Assembly (NCBI GenBank): GCA_029233925.1
Contig: JARGOX010000031.1
Location: 1 to 49,246, forward strand
Length of the DNA stretch: 49,246 nucleotides
Direction of reading: 5' to 3'
Origin: Rhizobiaceae bacterium
GTDB taxonomy: Bacteria > Pseudomonadota > Alphaproteobacteria > Rhizobiales > Rhizobiaceae
The translations under genes were made by a program, and so were the position numbers. The notes beneath the pieces were generated by a model that ran no database searches, was not told the origin of the DNA, and saw nothing but the letters and a program-made list of their open reading frames with translations. The first letter of the stretch is position 1, and each line of letters starts with the position of its first letter. Shown piece by piece: positions 18,212 to 27,744 of the stretch.

Positions 18212-19468
18212 TCAGGCAAAGAATGCCCGTGCCTTCAACAGCGCATTGTAAAGTGCGTCAACTTCCGCACGTGTATTATACATGCCAAATGAGGCACGAC
18301 ATGTCGATGTCACACCAAAACGCTTGAGCAAAGGCTGCGCGCAATGGGTGCCCGCGCGCACAGCCACCCCTGAACGATCAATGACCATTGAAATATCGTG
18401 CGCATGAATGCCTTCGATCTCAAAGGAGACAATGGCACCCTTGCCCGGTGCATCACCGAATATGCGCAGCGAATTGATCTGACGAAGCCTCTCATGTGCA
18501 TAGGCGCATAAGTCAGCCTCATGAGCGGCGATCGCTTCTCTGCCTACACTGTTCATATAGTCAATCGCAACGCCCAATCCAATGGCCTGAACGATTGGCG
18601 GCGTACCGGCTTCGAAACGGTGCGGCGGCGCATTATAGCTGACCGCGTCTTCGCTGACGTCGAGGATCATCTCACCGCCACCCTGAAACGGCCGCATCTT
18701 CTCCAGCATGTCCTTCTTGCCATAGAGAACACCGATACCCGTCGGGCCATAGAGCTTGTGTCCGGTAAAAACATACCAATCACAATCAATATCGCGCACA
18801 TCAACGTGCGTGTGCACGGCGGCCTGACTGCCGTCGATCAATACGGGAATGCCTCGTGCCCGGGCAATGCGACAGATTTCCTTGACGGGTACAACCGTGC
18901 CCAGAACATTGGACATGTGGGTAATGGCAATGAGCTTGGTGCGATCGCTCAATTGCGCTTCAAAATCGGCCAGGTGGAAAACACCCTGCTCGTCTACGGG
19001 AACCCATTTCAGCTTGGCGCCCTGACGTTCTCTGATGAAATGCCACGGCACGATATTGGAGTGATGCTCCATGAGACTGACGACAATTTCGTCCCCCTCA
19101 CCGATTTCCGGCATGCCATAGCCATAGGCCACCGTATTGATCGCCTCGGTCGCAGATTTGGTAAAGACGATTTCGTCTACCGAGCCGGCATTGATAAAGC
19201 CCCGCACCTTTTCACGCGCAGCCTCATAGGCATCTGTTGCAGTATTCGACATGAAATGCAGACCACGATGCACATTGGCATATCCGGTTTCATAGGTCTT
19301 CGATACCGCGTCAATCACGGCCTGCGGCTTTTGAGCCGAAGCGCCATTGTCGAGATAGACCAACGGTTTGCCATAGACCTGCTGGGAAAGGATCGGGAAA
19401 TCCTTGCGGATTGCTTCCACATCGTAGGAGTGTGTCTGCCCGGTGGTTGCCTGTGAAGACTCAGCCAT
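18212..19468 (-). CDS. sufS: Cysteine desulfurase SufS
   Basis: PLP enzyme that takes sulfur from L-cysteine as a persulfide for cluster assembly on SufBCD. The 418-residue protein shows group II (SufS/CsdA) features: YLDNGASAQKP near the N-terminus, the PLP lysine in FTGHKLYGPTG, and the active-site cysteine in the short loop RAGTHCAQPLL. Its ATG overlaps the sufD stop by 8 bases, so translation is coupled. No SufE partner gene was seen in the window; a SufE or SufU elsewhere would normally boost activity. Confidence 0.96.
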   Translation of the reverse strand: MAESSQATTGQTHSYDVEAIRKDFPILSQQVYGKPLVYLDNGASAQKPQAVIDAVSKTYETGYANVHRGLHFMSNTATDAYEAAREKVRGFINAGSVDEIVFTKSATEAINTVAYGYGMPEIGEGDEIVVSLMEHHSNIVPWHFIRERQGAKLKWVPVDEQGVFHLADFEAQLSDRTKLIAITHMSNVLGTVVPVKEICRIARARGIPVLIDGSQAAVHTHVDVRDIDCDWYVFTGHKLYGPTGIGVLYGKKDMLEKMRPFQGGGEMILDVSEDAVSYNAPPHRFEAGTPPIVQAIGLGVAIDYMNSVGREAIAAHEADLCAYAHERLRQINSLRIFGDAPGKGAIVSFEIEGIHAHDISMVIDRSGVAVRAGTHCAQPLLKRFGVTSTCRASFGMYNTRAEVDALYNALLKARAFFA

Positions 19469-20735
19469 GATTGTTCAGCCATGTTTCAAACTGTTTTTCC
19501 AGCGCTTCGATCAGGACTTCATTGTCCAGTTCTTCCACGACTTCGACAATAAAGGCCTTGACCAGCAAACTGCGGGCCCGTTTTTCGCCTATACCGCGGG
19601 CTTTCAGATAGAAAAGTTGATTTTTATCGATATCTGTCACTGTGGCGCCATGACCACATTGCACATCATCGGCAAATATTTCCAGTTCCGGCTTGGCCGA
19701 AAAATCGCAGAAATCGGACAACAACAGCGTGTTGCAGGCCATTTTTGCATCCGTCTTTTGCGCAATCTGCGCCACTTTGATCTGGCCCTGGAACACGCCC
19801 TTAGCGCGATCCAGCACGACGTTGCGGAATATCTGGCCCGAAACACAATTGGGCACAATATGTTCAAGCGTCATCGTCACATCCGTGTGGCTCTCGCCGC
19901 CCAGCAGATTGACCCCGCGCAGGGTCAGTTCCGATCCTTCGCCACTTGCCACGATGTGTATTTCCTGACGGACAAGTTTTCCACCGGCATTGGCAACAAA
20001 AAGCAACAATTTGGCATCAGCGCCAAGCTTGATATTGATCTGACCCAGGTGGGTGTCTGATAAGCCTTGTTCCTGATTGATGACCCAGACGATATCTGCG
20101 CCGTCACCAACATCGAGATCCGTGATGGACGAGACCAGTGCGTCTTCTTCACAACAGGAGATGTGCCGCTCGACAAACAGGCCCTTCACGCCCTTGCCGA
20201 TCGTTACGGGAAACCGCGTATGGGCCTGACCACCACCATGCAGAACCTGTATTTCCAGCGGATTGTCCAAAACGAGATCGTCTTCAACCTGCAGTTTGAC
20301 ACCATCGGTCACAAAGGCGCCATTGATCCGGCCGACCAGATCGTCGCTGTTTCGAAGAGCCATACGTGCGGCGGCTGAGCCGTCAGACAAATCTTCGCGA
20401 TAGGCAGTTGCAGTCACGCCTCCAGTGGCTGCGATATTGGCAGCATGTCCATCCACGACCGAAATGACATTTGCCCCGGCAATCAGGCGTTCCGCCGGTT
20501 CAATATCTGCCGACTTGCCGATCGAGGGAACCGTTTTCAGCAGGTTTCTAAGGTCCGTATAGTGCCAGGCTTCGACCCGGCGCGTCGGCAGACCGCGCTG
20601 CTTGATATCCTCGATATAGCTGTCGCGGATGGTCAATACGGCTCCGTCACCGGGCAGATTGCCAAGATTGTGAACAAAGCTGTCGACCAACAATTGTTCA
20701 GCGGCAGTGATCGGCTTTTTGCTCTGCATATTCAT
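19461..20735 (-). CDS. sufD: Fe-S cluster assembly protein SufD
   Basis: Scaffold subunit of the SufBC2D complex, cytoplasmic, paralogous to SufB. About 424 residues with the typical order: a helical N-terminus containing RVEAWHYTDLRNLL, a long beta-helix core, and a C-terminal helical segment with the pattern FADDVQCGHGATV and FYLKARGI-type residues. The conserved His in CGHGAT participates in cluster formation in the E. coli protein. The ATG at 20735 is selected because AAGG is about 7 bases upstream; a GTG one codon earlier is less likely. It begins 27 bp after sufC and overlaps sufS by 8 bp. Confidence 0.94.
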   Translation of the reverse strand: MNMQSKKPITAAEQLLVDSFVHNLGNLPGDGAVLTIRDSYIEDIKQRGLPTRRVEAWHYTDLRNLLKTVPSIGKSADIEPAERLIAGANVISVVDGHAANIAATGGVTATAYREDLSDGSAAARMALRNSDDLVGRINGAFVTDGVKLQVEDDLVLDNPLEIQVLHGGGQAHTRFPVTIGKGVKGLFVERHISCCEEDALVSSITDLDVGDGADIVWVINQEQGLSDTHLGQINIKLGADAKLLLFVANAGGKLVRQEIHIVASGEGSELTLRGVNLLGGESHTDVTMTLEHIVPNCVSGQIFRNVVLDRAKGVFQGQIKVAQIAQKTDAKMACNTLLLSDFCDFSAKPELEIFADDVQCGHGATVTDIDKNQLFYLKARGIGEKRARSLLVKAFIVEVVEELDNEVLIEALEKQFETWLNNHG

Positions 20736-20762
20736 CACAAAACCTTTTTACCCCGGCCGTTT

Positions 20763-21518
20763 TCAGGCGGCATCCTTGATGACATTTGCATAGCCGTCGC
20801 TTTCAAGCTCCAGGGCCAATTGCCGGTCACCCGACTTGATGACCTGACCCTTGTAGAGAACATGCACGCTGTCGGGGACAATGTACTCCAGCAGGCGCTG
20901 GTAATGCGTAATGACAATGAAAGACCTGTCAGGAGAACGCAGAGCATTGACACCGTCGGCGACGATCTTCAGCGCGTCGATGTCCAGACCTGAATCGGTT
21001 TCGTCCAGAACGCACAATTTGGGTTCAAGCAGCGACATCTGCAAAATTTCAGCGCGCTTCTTTTCACCGCCCGAAAACCCGACATTCAATGGTCGCTTCA
21101 ACATGGCCATGTCAATTTGAAGATTGGCAGCGGCAGCCTTGACCCGACGTATGAAATCCGGCGTTGTCAGTTCATCTTCGCCGCGCGCCTTGCGTTGCTC
21201 ATTCATCGCGACTTTGAGAAATTGCATGGTGGCGACGCCCGGGATTTCGACCGGATACTGGAATGCCAGAAACAGACCGGCAGCAGCCCGTTCGGCCGTA
21301 TCCATGCCCAGAATGCTCTGACCGTCGTAGAGGATATCACCTTCTGTGACTTCATAATCGCTACGCCCTGTCAGAATGTACGAAAGCGTCGATTTCCCCG
21401 ATCCGTTCGGGCCCATGATTGCCGCAACTTCACCGTTCTTGACGGTCAGGTTCAGCCCGCGAATGATCTCTGTGCCATCTTCGGCAATACGCGCATGCAG
21501 ATTTCTAATTTCAAGCAT
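20763..21518 (-). CDS. sufC: Fe-S cluster assembly ATPase SufC
   Basis: ABC-type ATPase that drives shape changes of the SufBC2D scaffold. The 251-residue length is exactly usual. Visible motifs are Walker A GPNGSGKST, the Q-loop in FLAFQYPVEIPG, the signature SGGEKKRAEILQ, Walker B LCVLDETDSGLD and the H-loop in VITHYQRLLEYI. The annotated start is the ATG at 21518 (MLEIRNLHA); the open frame goes upstream to 21626 but that portion lies in the gap after sufB and matches nothing in the family. It is 149 bp downstream of sufB, an unusually long gap inside this operon. Confidence 0.97.
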   Translation of the reverse strand: MLEIRNLHARIAEDGTEIIRGLNLTVKNGEVAAIMGPNGSGKSTLSYILTGRSDYEVTEGDILYDGQSILGMDTAERAAAGLFLAFQYPVEIPGVATMQFLKVAMNEQRKARGEDELTTPDFIRRVKAAAANLQIDMAMLKRPLNVGFSGGEKKRAEILQMSLLEPKLCVLDETDSGLDIDALKIVADGVNALRSPDRSFIVITHYQRLLEYIVPDSVHVLYKGQVIKSGDRQLALELESDGYANVIKDAA

Positions 21519-21667
21519 ATTGGTCTGTCCAAATTCTTTGATGATCCATAGGCGGTGCAGGCTTTGTCGTTTCGAGCGCTGCCCTATGCGATCCATTCCT
21601 GTCTTCATTTCGCTCACCCGCGCCATCAGTCATTGCTGTTGACTGACAGGGCGGAAAAAGTCGGAAT

Positions 21668-23137
21668 TTATCCAACACTGCCTTCCAGGCTGATGCCGAT
21701 GAGCTTTTGCGCCTCAACGGCAAATTCCATTGGCAATTCCTGTATCACTTCCTTGACGAAACCGTTCACAATCAGGGCAATCGCCTCTTCTTCAGGAATT
21801 CCCCGCTGCATGCAGTAAAACAAGTGGTCCTCGGAGATTTTCGACGTCGTGGCCTCGTGTTCAAATTGTGCCGTCGAATTTTTTGCTTCAATGTAGGGCA
21901 CGGTATGCGCGCCACAATTATTGCCAATAAGAAGCGAGTCACATTGCGTGAAATTGCGCGCACCGGTGGCGCGCCGATGCGCCGAAACCTGGCCACGATA
22001 GGTATTGTTCGAATGACCTGCCGAAATGCCCTTGGAAATGATCCGGCTGGACGTGTTCTTGCCCAGATGAATCATCTTGGTGCCACTATCGATCTGCTGG
22101 CGGCCGTTGGAAACGGCGATGGAATAGAATTCGCCGCGCGAATTGTCGCCACGCAGAATGCAGGAAGGATATTTCCAGGTAATCGCTGAGCCCGTTTCAA
22201 CCTGGGTCCAGGAAATCTTGGAATTGTCACCGCGGCAATCGCCCCGTTTGGTAACAAAATTGTAAATACCGCCCTTGCCGTCCTTGTCGCCCGGATACCA
22301 GTTCTGAACTGTGGAATACTTTATTTCCGCATCATCGAGTGCGATCAGTTCGACCACGGCGGCATGCAACTGGTTTTCGTCACGCTGCGGCGCTGTACAT
22401 CCCTCAAGATAGGAAACATAGCCGCCCTCTTCACAGATGATCAAGGTGCGCTCGAACTGCCCCGTATCCTTTTCATTGATACGAAAATAGGTCGACAATT
22501 CCATCGGGCAGCGAACGCCTTTTGGAATGTAGACGAAAGAACCATCGGTAAACACGGCACAGTTCAGCGCCGAATAGTAATTGTCTGACACGGGAACGAC
22601 GGTGGCAAGATATTTGCGTACCAGCTCCGGATATTCCTGAATGGCTTCTGAAATGGCCATGAAAATGACGCCGGCCTTCGCCAGTTCAGCCTTGAAAGTC
22701 GTTACCACGGATACCGAGTCAAACACCGCATCAACAGCAACTTTCGATTGCTGTACGCCGGCCAGTATTTCCTGCTCACGCAGCGGAATACCCAGCTTGG
22801 CATAGGTCGCCAAAAGCTCCGGATCCACCTCATCGAGGGTCATCGGTCCGGTCTGGCTTTTGGGTGCCGCATAATAGACGATATCGTTGAAATCAATTTC
22901 CGGATAATCGACGCGCGCCCAATCCGGGGCTTCCATCGTCAGCCAGCGTCGATAGGCGTCAATACGCCACTCCAGCATCCATTCCGGCTCATTTTTCTTG
23001 GCCGAGATGAAGCGGATAATATCTTCGTTAAGGCCTTTGGGGGCCTTGTCCATTTCAACATGGGTTTCAAAACCATATTTATACTGGTCTACATCGATCT
23101 GGCGAACCTGATCGATCGTCTCCTGCACAGCAGGCAT
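21668..23137 (-). CDS. sufB: Fe-S cluster assembly protein SufB
   Basis: Central scaffold subunit of SufBC2D on which the cluster is built. The 489-residue protein has the N-terminal helical part ([14 protein letters not shown]), the beta-helix core with [16 protein letters not shown] and the C-terminal block [15 protein letters not shown] containing the conserved Cys. The ATG has GGAG 7 bases upstream. It is the first of six collinear suf genes, preceded by a 318-bp gap and then a second cysteine desulfurase gene on the same strand. That gap probably contains the main suf promoter. Confidence 0.97.
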   Translation of the reverse strand: MPAVQETIDQVRQIDVDQYKYGFETHVEMDKAPKGLNEDIIRFISAKKNEPEWMLEWRIDAYRRWLTMEAPDWARVDYPEIDFNDIVYYAAPKSQTGPMTLDEVDPELLATYAKLGIPLREQEILAGVQQSKVAVDAVFDSVSVVTTFKAELAKAGVIFMAISEAIQEYPELVRKYLATVVPVSDNYYSALNCAVFTDGSFVYIPKGVRCPMELSTYFRINEKDTGQFERTLIICEEGGYVSYLEGCTAPQRDENQLHAAVVELIALDDAEIKYSTVQNWYPGDKDGKGGIYNFVTKRGDCRGDNSKISWTQVETGSAITWKYPSCILRGDNSRGEFYSIAVSNGRQQIDSGTKMIHLGKNTSSRIISKGISAGHSNNTYRGQVSAHRRATGARNFTQCDSLLIGNNCGAHTVPYIEAKNSTAQFEHEATTSKISEDHLFYCMQRGIPEEEAIALIVNGFVKEVIQELPMEFAVEAQKLIGISLEGSVG

Positions 23138-23455
23138 AGGCGCTCTCCAATCTCGTCGGGTTCAAGGTCCGACAGTTTGTCAAGGTCATGTATGGTCAGG
23201 CATTTGCCTTCGCAGCATTTGTCATAACGTATCTAGTGTCGTGAAAACCAAATTTCCACCGTGTGGGCCGCTTGTAAGCCGAATTTTATAACTTTTCTAG
23301 ACTAGATTAACGGAATTGAATTCCTGAGCGCAATTGCAATCACCAAACAGGCCGCGAAGGGTGTCCAATAATCCAATCGATACAGGCTGTTGACGGCATT
23401 CACGACAAAGTCGTTTTTCGCTCCGTCACGCCACAATATGTCGCGCTTTTCATCT
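23138..23455 (-). promoter_or_regulatory. suf upstream region with an 11-bp near-palindrome
   Basis: This 318-bp gap between the desulfurase gene and sufB holds no credible gene. On the minus strand a TATAAA-like -10 element lies just downstream of TCTAGACTAGA (23296-23306), an inverted repeat of TCTAG around one central base. In Rhizobiales the suf operon is known to answer to iron regulators (Irr, RirA, IscR type); which one would act here cannot be decided by eye, and the -35 is weak. Confidence 0.4.
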
Positions 23456-24637
23456 TCAGGGTGCAGGCGTGCCCTTCTTGAGCAACTGATCCAGACGTTT
23501 GCTGTTTATCTTTTCAAATGCAGCCAGAAAGCGATTCACGTCTTCCGCACTTGTTCCAGACCCGATACTCACCCGCACACCGCCAAGGGCCGTATCGCGC
23601 CCCATCGCCGCAAGCACGTGGCTTGGTCCGACTTTCCCTGATGAGCAGGCCGAGCCAGCAGAAACGGCTATACCTTCCAGATCGAACGATATTTGTGCCG
23701 TCTCGGCTTTGAGGCCCGGCAGGCAAAAGAAAATGGTATTGACCAGCCGCATCTGGTCCTGACCATAAATGATACAGTCCGGAGCCGACGCGCGCATGGC
23801 GCCCTCCAGGGCATCGCGCCTGTCGCCAATATCCGAAAGGCTTTCACTGAGGTTCTCCAGTGCCATGGCACATGCAGCACCAAAGCCACAGATCGCCGGC
23901 GGATTTTCAGTACCAGAGCGGTGTCCCTTTTCCTGTCCACCGCCTGGAATAAGCGGTTTGGGCATCATGATCTCACCGGCACTGACAATGGCGCCCGCCC
24001 CTTTCGGTCCGCCCAATTTGTGGGACGAAATGAACAGGAAATCGATACCGGAAGCGCTCATGTCTATGGGCATGCGGCCTGCTGCTTGAACCGCGTCGAC
24101 GACCAATATGCCACCCGCTTTGTTGACGATTTCGGCGACCTGCGAAACAGGCTGGCAGATACCGGTTTCATTATTGGCCATCTGAACCGCCACCATGGGC
24201 AATCCTGTTGAACGGTCATGGGCTTCCAAAAGAGCAGTCAAATGGGCCAGATCCACGATGCCGTCGTGATCAACCTTTATGGTTGAAATTTCGTCATGCG
24301 CAAAATGACCGCCCGCCAGAACGCATGGATGCTCAACAGCGCTTACATAGAGATGGCTGATGAACAGATCCGCCTTTCCCATCTTGTAATGGGGGCTCAG
24401 CAATGTTGCGGCCGCTTCCGTCGCGCCACTGGTGAAGGTGACATGGGCGGCAGGAGCACCCACCAGCGCTGCAACCTGCCGTCTTGCTGTGCTGATGCGT
24501 GAACGGGCGAGGCGCCCTTCCGCGTGCACCGAGGACGGGTTACCGGGCAGATCCAATGCAGCCAGCATGGCCTCGCGTGCCTGCGGCAAGAGAGGCGCGG
24601 TCGCATTGTAATCCATGTATATACGTGACTTGTTCAT
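23456..24637 (-). CDS. Cysteine desulfurase, NifS/IscS-type (first gene of the suf locus)
   Basis: A 393-residue PLP enzyme of the group I (NifS/IscS) class. It opens RIYMDYNATAPL, has SGATEAAAT, the PLP lysine in SSHKLGGPKGAG and the active-site cysteine in the longer mobile loop VSAGSACSSGK, which separates it from SufS at 18212-19468. The ATG at 24637 matches the family N-terminus; upstream codons to 24838 are non-homologous. Its position 318 bp before sufB fits the rhizobial arrangement of a desulfurase gene leading the suf cluster. It may also supply sulfur for tRNA thiolation or other pathways. Confidence 0.93.
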   Translation of the reverse strand: MNKSRIYMDYNATAPLLPQAREAMLAALDLPGNPSSVHAEGRLARSRISTARRQVAALVGAPAAHVTFTSGATEAAATLLSPHYKMGKADLFISHLYVSAVEHPCVLAGGHFAHDEISTIKVDHDGIVDLAHLTALLEAHDRSTGLPMVAVQMANNETGICQPVSQVAEIVNKAGGILVVDAVQAAGRMPIDMSASGIDFLFISSHKLGGPKGAGAIVSAGEIMMPKPLIPGGGQEKGHRSGTENPPAICGFGAACAMALENLSESLSDIGDRRDALEGAMRASAPDCIIYGQDQMRLVNTIFFCLPGLKAETAQISFDLEGIAVSAGSACSSGKVGPSHVLAAMGRDTALGGVRVSIGSGTSAEDVNRFLAAFEKINSKRLDQLLKKGTPAP

Positions 24638-24837
24638 GCGATTGCCGCGCCAGTCAAACTGGCAACGCCTCATTTTTCTTGAATTTTCGGGTGCCAATGG
24701 CTTATGACACACCTTCATATCCGGAAGGATAAGCAAAAAACAATTCAAACCAATCCAATTCGCGTTGGTGGCACGGTATAATTCGCCAATTGAAGCGAAA
24801 GACTTTTTGCCACAAATGCAATTGAGCCGGAGACGCA

Positions 24838-25515
24838 ATGCCTGAAGTCATATTTAATGGTCCCGCCGGACGGCTGGAAGGCCGCTATCAGCCCGCCAAG
24901 GAAAAGAATGCACCGATCGCCATCGTGTTGCATCCCCATCCGCAATTTGGTGGTACGATGAACAACCAGATTGTCTATCAGCTTTTCTACATGTTCCAGC
25001 AGCGCGGTTTCACCACCTTGCGCTTCAATTTCCGCTCCATCGGGCGCAGCCAGGGTGCGTTCGACCATGGTATCGGTGAATTGTCCGATGCGGCTGCCGC
25101 GCTGGACTGGATACAGACGCTTCACCCCGACAGCAAGGGCTGCTGGGTCGCCGGCTATTCTTTCGGTGCATGGATCGGCATGCAATTGCTGATGCGTCGA
25201 CCTGAGGTCGAAGGCTTCATGTCCATCGCGCCACAGCCGAACACCTATGATTTCGCCTTTTTGGCACCCTGCCCTTCCTCGGGTCTGATCATTCACGGCG
25301 ACGCCGATCAGGTCGCGCCGGAAAAGGATGTCCAGGGACTGGTGGAAAAATTGAGAACCCAAAAGGGCATCATGGTCACCCAGAAGGTCATGCCCGGTGC
25401 AAATCATTTCTTCAGCGGACAGGTCGACGGGCTTATCGAGGAATGTTCCAATTATCTCGATCGGCGTCTGGCCGGTGAACTGGTGCCCGAGCCTGCGCCC
25501 AAGCGCATACGTTAA
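24838..25515 (+). CDS. Alpha/beta hydrolase
   Basis: A 225-residue cytoplasmic alpha/beta-hydrolase of a small conserved family. The nucleophile elbow is GYSFG (Ser in the middle), the oxyanion-region segment is LHPHPQFGGTMNN, and the catalytic Asp and His are probably those in IIHGDADQVAP and GANHFF. A good ribosome site (GGAG, 5 bases) precedes the ATG. The substrate is unknown. It is divergent from the desulfurase gene across 200 bp, which must contain both promoters, and is followed after 17 bp by the SUMF1-like gene. Confidence 0.88.
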   Translation: MPEVIFNGPAGRLEGRYQPAKEKNAPIAIVLHPHPQFGGTMNNQIVYQLFYMFQQRGFTTLRFNFRSIGRSQGAFDHGIGELSDAAAALDWIQTLHPDSKGCWVAGYSFGAWIGMQLLMRRPEVEGFMSIAPQPNTYDFAFLAPCPSSGLIIHGDADQVAPEKDVQGLVEKLRTQKGIMVTQKVMPGANHFFSGQVDGLIEECSNYLDRRLAGELVPEPAPKRIR

Positions 25516-25532
25516 ACGTCCGGTATTGAACA

Positions 25533-26414
25533 ATGAAAGACAGGTTGCGGCAACATTTTCTGAATTTTGCCGCAACCGCAGGTCTGGGTTTTATTCTCGC
25601 GATTGTGCCTTTCAGTCCGGTTGTGGCTGAGGGAACCTTTCACCCACCAGATCTGGTGGACATCCCTCAGGGGCCATTCAAGATGGGATCTGACGGCGAT
25701 GAGCGCGAAGCCGCCTACCAACTGGATGAGGCCGCCTACGGTCACAACGTGACCCGCAAACGCGGCTGGTATGACAATGAACCGCAAAGCGTGGTGACGC
25801 TTGACCGCTTCCAGATAACAACAACACCAATCACAAATCACGCCTATGCCGCCTTCCTGCAGGAAACCGGCCATCCGCTGCCGCACGTTTCAAAAGAGCA
25901 ATGGCAGCGTTACGGCCTGATACATCCCTTTGAGAGGGCCATGCCCTATATCTGGCCGTCCAACCGGCCACCCGCAGGTCGTGAAACGCATCCGGTGGTT
26001 ATGGTCAGTTTTGAAGATGCCAGAGCCTATGCGCGCTGGCTTGGCAAAAAGACCGATCACCTTTGGCGCCTGCCGACAGAGGCAGAGTGGGAAAAGGCAG
26101 CCCGCGGGGACAAGGGCTTTCATTTTCCCTGGGGTAATGAATTCGAACCGCAATTGTTAAACAGCCACGATTCCGGTCCATTTACGACCATGCCCGTTGG
26201 GTCATTCCCTGCCGGTGCAAGCCCTTACGGTCTGCTTGACGCTGCCGGTCAGGTTTTTGAATGGACATCAACCATGGCCGGAAACAATCGGCGAATTGTT
26301 AAAGGCGGTTCCTGGGACGACCGGGGTTGCGGTGTTTGCCGGCCTGCCGCACATCACGGCCGTCCTGAAACCATCAAGCACATCCTGATCGGATTTCGGC
26401 TTGTTCGCCAATAA
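25533..26414 (+). CDS. Exported SUMF1/FGE-fold protein
   Basis: A 293-residue protein with a signal peptide (hydrophobic stretch about 13-31, likely cleavage after VVA) and a formylglycine-generating-enzyme (SUMF1) domain: IPQGPFKMGSD at the start, WRLPTEAEWEKAARG in the middle and GGSWDDRGCGVCRP near the end, closing with GFRLVR. True formylglycine-generating enzymes carry a Cys pair at the GGSYMC/SYC positions; here Asp and Val stand there and two cysteines are shifted, so it is probably not a sulfatase activator. Relatives in this fold act in varied roles such as PvdO-like pigment maturation. It follows the hydrolase gene by 17 bp and converges on anmK. Confidence 0.87.
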   Translation: MKDRLRQHFLNFAATAGLGFILAIVPFSPVVAEGTFHPPDLVDIPQGPFKMGSDGDEREAAYQLDEAAYGHNVTRKRGWYDNEPQSVVTLDRFQITTTPITNHAYAAFLQETGHPLPHVSKEQWQRYGLIHPFERAMPYIWPSNRPPAGRETHPVVMVSFEDARAYARWLGKKTDHLWRLPTEAEWEKAARGDKGFHFPWGNEFEPQLLNSHDSGPFTTMPVGSFPAGASPYGLLDAAGQVFEWTSTMAGNNRRIVKGGSWDDRGCGVCRPAAHHGRPETIKHILIGFRLVRQ

Positions 26415-26426
26415 AACCGCTATTAT

Positions 26427-27620
26427 TTAGGGACAATCCCGGCTTTCTGGCGTCGGTTCCACATACCGACCACCCGAGGTCGGTTGACGGCACCCGGTTG
26501 TCCCCGGCCAGCTTAGCGGCAGGCCAATTCGGGAACGAATGGCCAGAAACGCCCAGGCCTCGGCTTCCATGGAATCACCGTCAAAACCCAGATCCTCAGC
26601 GGCCAGGACTTCGCCATTGTGAAGGGCTGCAAGTTCTCTCAAATCATCCATAATGGTCCGATTGTGCCGTCCCCCGCCGCAAATGATCCATTGATCCACC
26701 ACCACGGGCAATTGCGCAGATGACTTGAATATCGATTCGGCGGTCAATCGCGCCAGAGTACGCGCGCCATCTTCAAGCGAGGCGCTTGTTGGATCGGGCG
26801 GACGAAAATCATTTCTGTCGAGCGAACGCCTTTTTTCATCGGCAAAAAACGGCGCCTGCAAATAATCATCCACGATTGACCATATAATGCGCCCTTCACT
26901 TGCAATTGCGCCACCCTGATCAAAAGGGATACCCGCTTTCATTTCGACCCATTGGTCAATCAGCGCATTGCCGGGGCCCGTATCAAAGGCCAGAACTGTC
27001 CCGTCTTTCCCCACCCATGTAATGTTGGAAATGCCGCCGATATTGACGAATGCCACACTTCGTTTCTGCCCCAGCGAGGCCGCCAACGCTGCATGATAGG
27101 CAGGTGCCAGAGGTGCGCCTTCGCCCCCGGCCTCCATATCCGCTGCGCGCATATCATACACAACCGGCACAGCAAGTCTGTTTGCCAGCATAGCGCCGTC
27201 TCCAATCTGAACGGTCAGCCGTTGCAGGGGCCGGTGCAAGATTGTCTGGCCATGAAAACCCAAGACATCGATGGACGACAGATCGATTTCGAATTGCTTT
27301 GCAAACTGAAGAACCGCGTCGGCGTGCAATCGCGTCAATTCGCCTTCCAGTTCAGCCAGATCACCGGGTCTTTCGCTCCTCAGCCTGATCGAGGTGGCGC
27401 ATTCCAGTGCACTGGCAAGCCTGCGGCGGAAATCCGGCCGATAGGCCACGCTCAAAGATGGACCGCGTTCCAGCACCTGCAATCCATCGCTTTTGATGAG
27501 CGCAACATCAATGCCATCCATCGACGTTCCGCTCATCAGACCGATGGCGGTCATCGCGCCGGATCGGGGTGCGACTGCAGGCCCGGAAAGGCCGGAGGAT
27601 ACAATTTTGTCAGACACCAT
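26427..27620 (-). CDS. anmK: Anhydro-N-acetylmuramic acid kinase
   Basis: Kinase that opens and phosphorylates 1,6-anhydro-MurNAc to MurNAc-6-phosphate during recycling of cell-wall fragments. The 397 residues have the ATP-binding opening [16 protein letters not shown], the catalytic-region [11 protein letters not shown], the segment NIGGISNIT and [11 protein letters not shown], and the ending [11 protein letters not shown]. The ATG at 27620 has GAGGAG five bases upstream; the TTG at 27632 is not needed. tyrS is divergent across 124 bp, an arrangement often seen in Alphaproteobacteria. Its substrate comes from lytic enzymes acting on the wall. Confidence 0.95.
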   Translation of the reverse strand: MVSDKIVSSGLSGPAVAPRSGAMTAIGLMSGTSMDGIDVALIKSDGLQVLERGPSLSVAYRPDFRRRLASALECATSIRLRSERPGDLAELEGELTRLHADAVLQFAKQFEIDLSSIDVLGFHGQTILHRPLQRLTVQIGDGAMLANRLAVPVVYDMRAADMEAGGEGAPLAPAYHAALAASLGQKRSVAFVNIGGISNITWVGKDGTVLAFDTGPGNALIDQWVEMKAGIPFDQGGAIASEGRIIWSIVDDYLQAPFFADEKRRSLDRNDFRPPDPTSASLEDGARTLARLTAESIFKSSAQLPVVVDQWIICGGGRHNRTIMDDLRELAALHNGEVLAAEDLGFDGDSMEAEAWAFLAIRSRIGLPLSWPGTTGCRQPTSGGRYVEPTPESRDCP

Positions 27621-27744
27621 CAGGCTCCTCAATAAGTTCCATCAAAACAAATGGCGTGAATTCTCTTCGAAACAATGATAAATGCCCCGCCGAGCCGATA
27701 AACCCTTTTGCCTGCGCAAAGGGGTCTGCAAAGAAAGAGTGACA

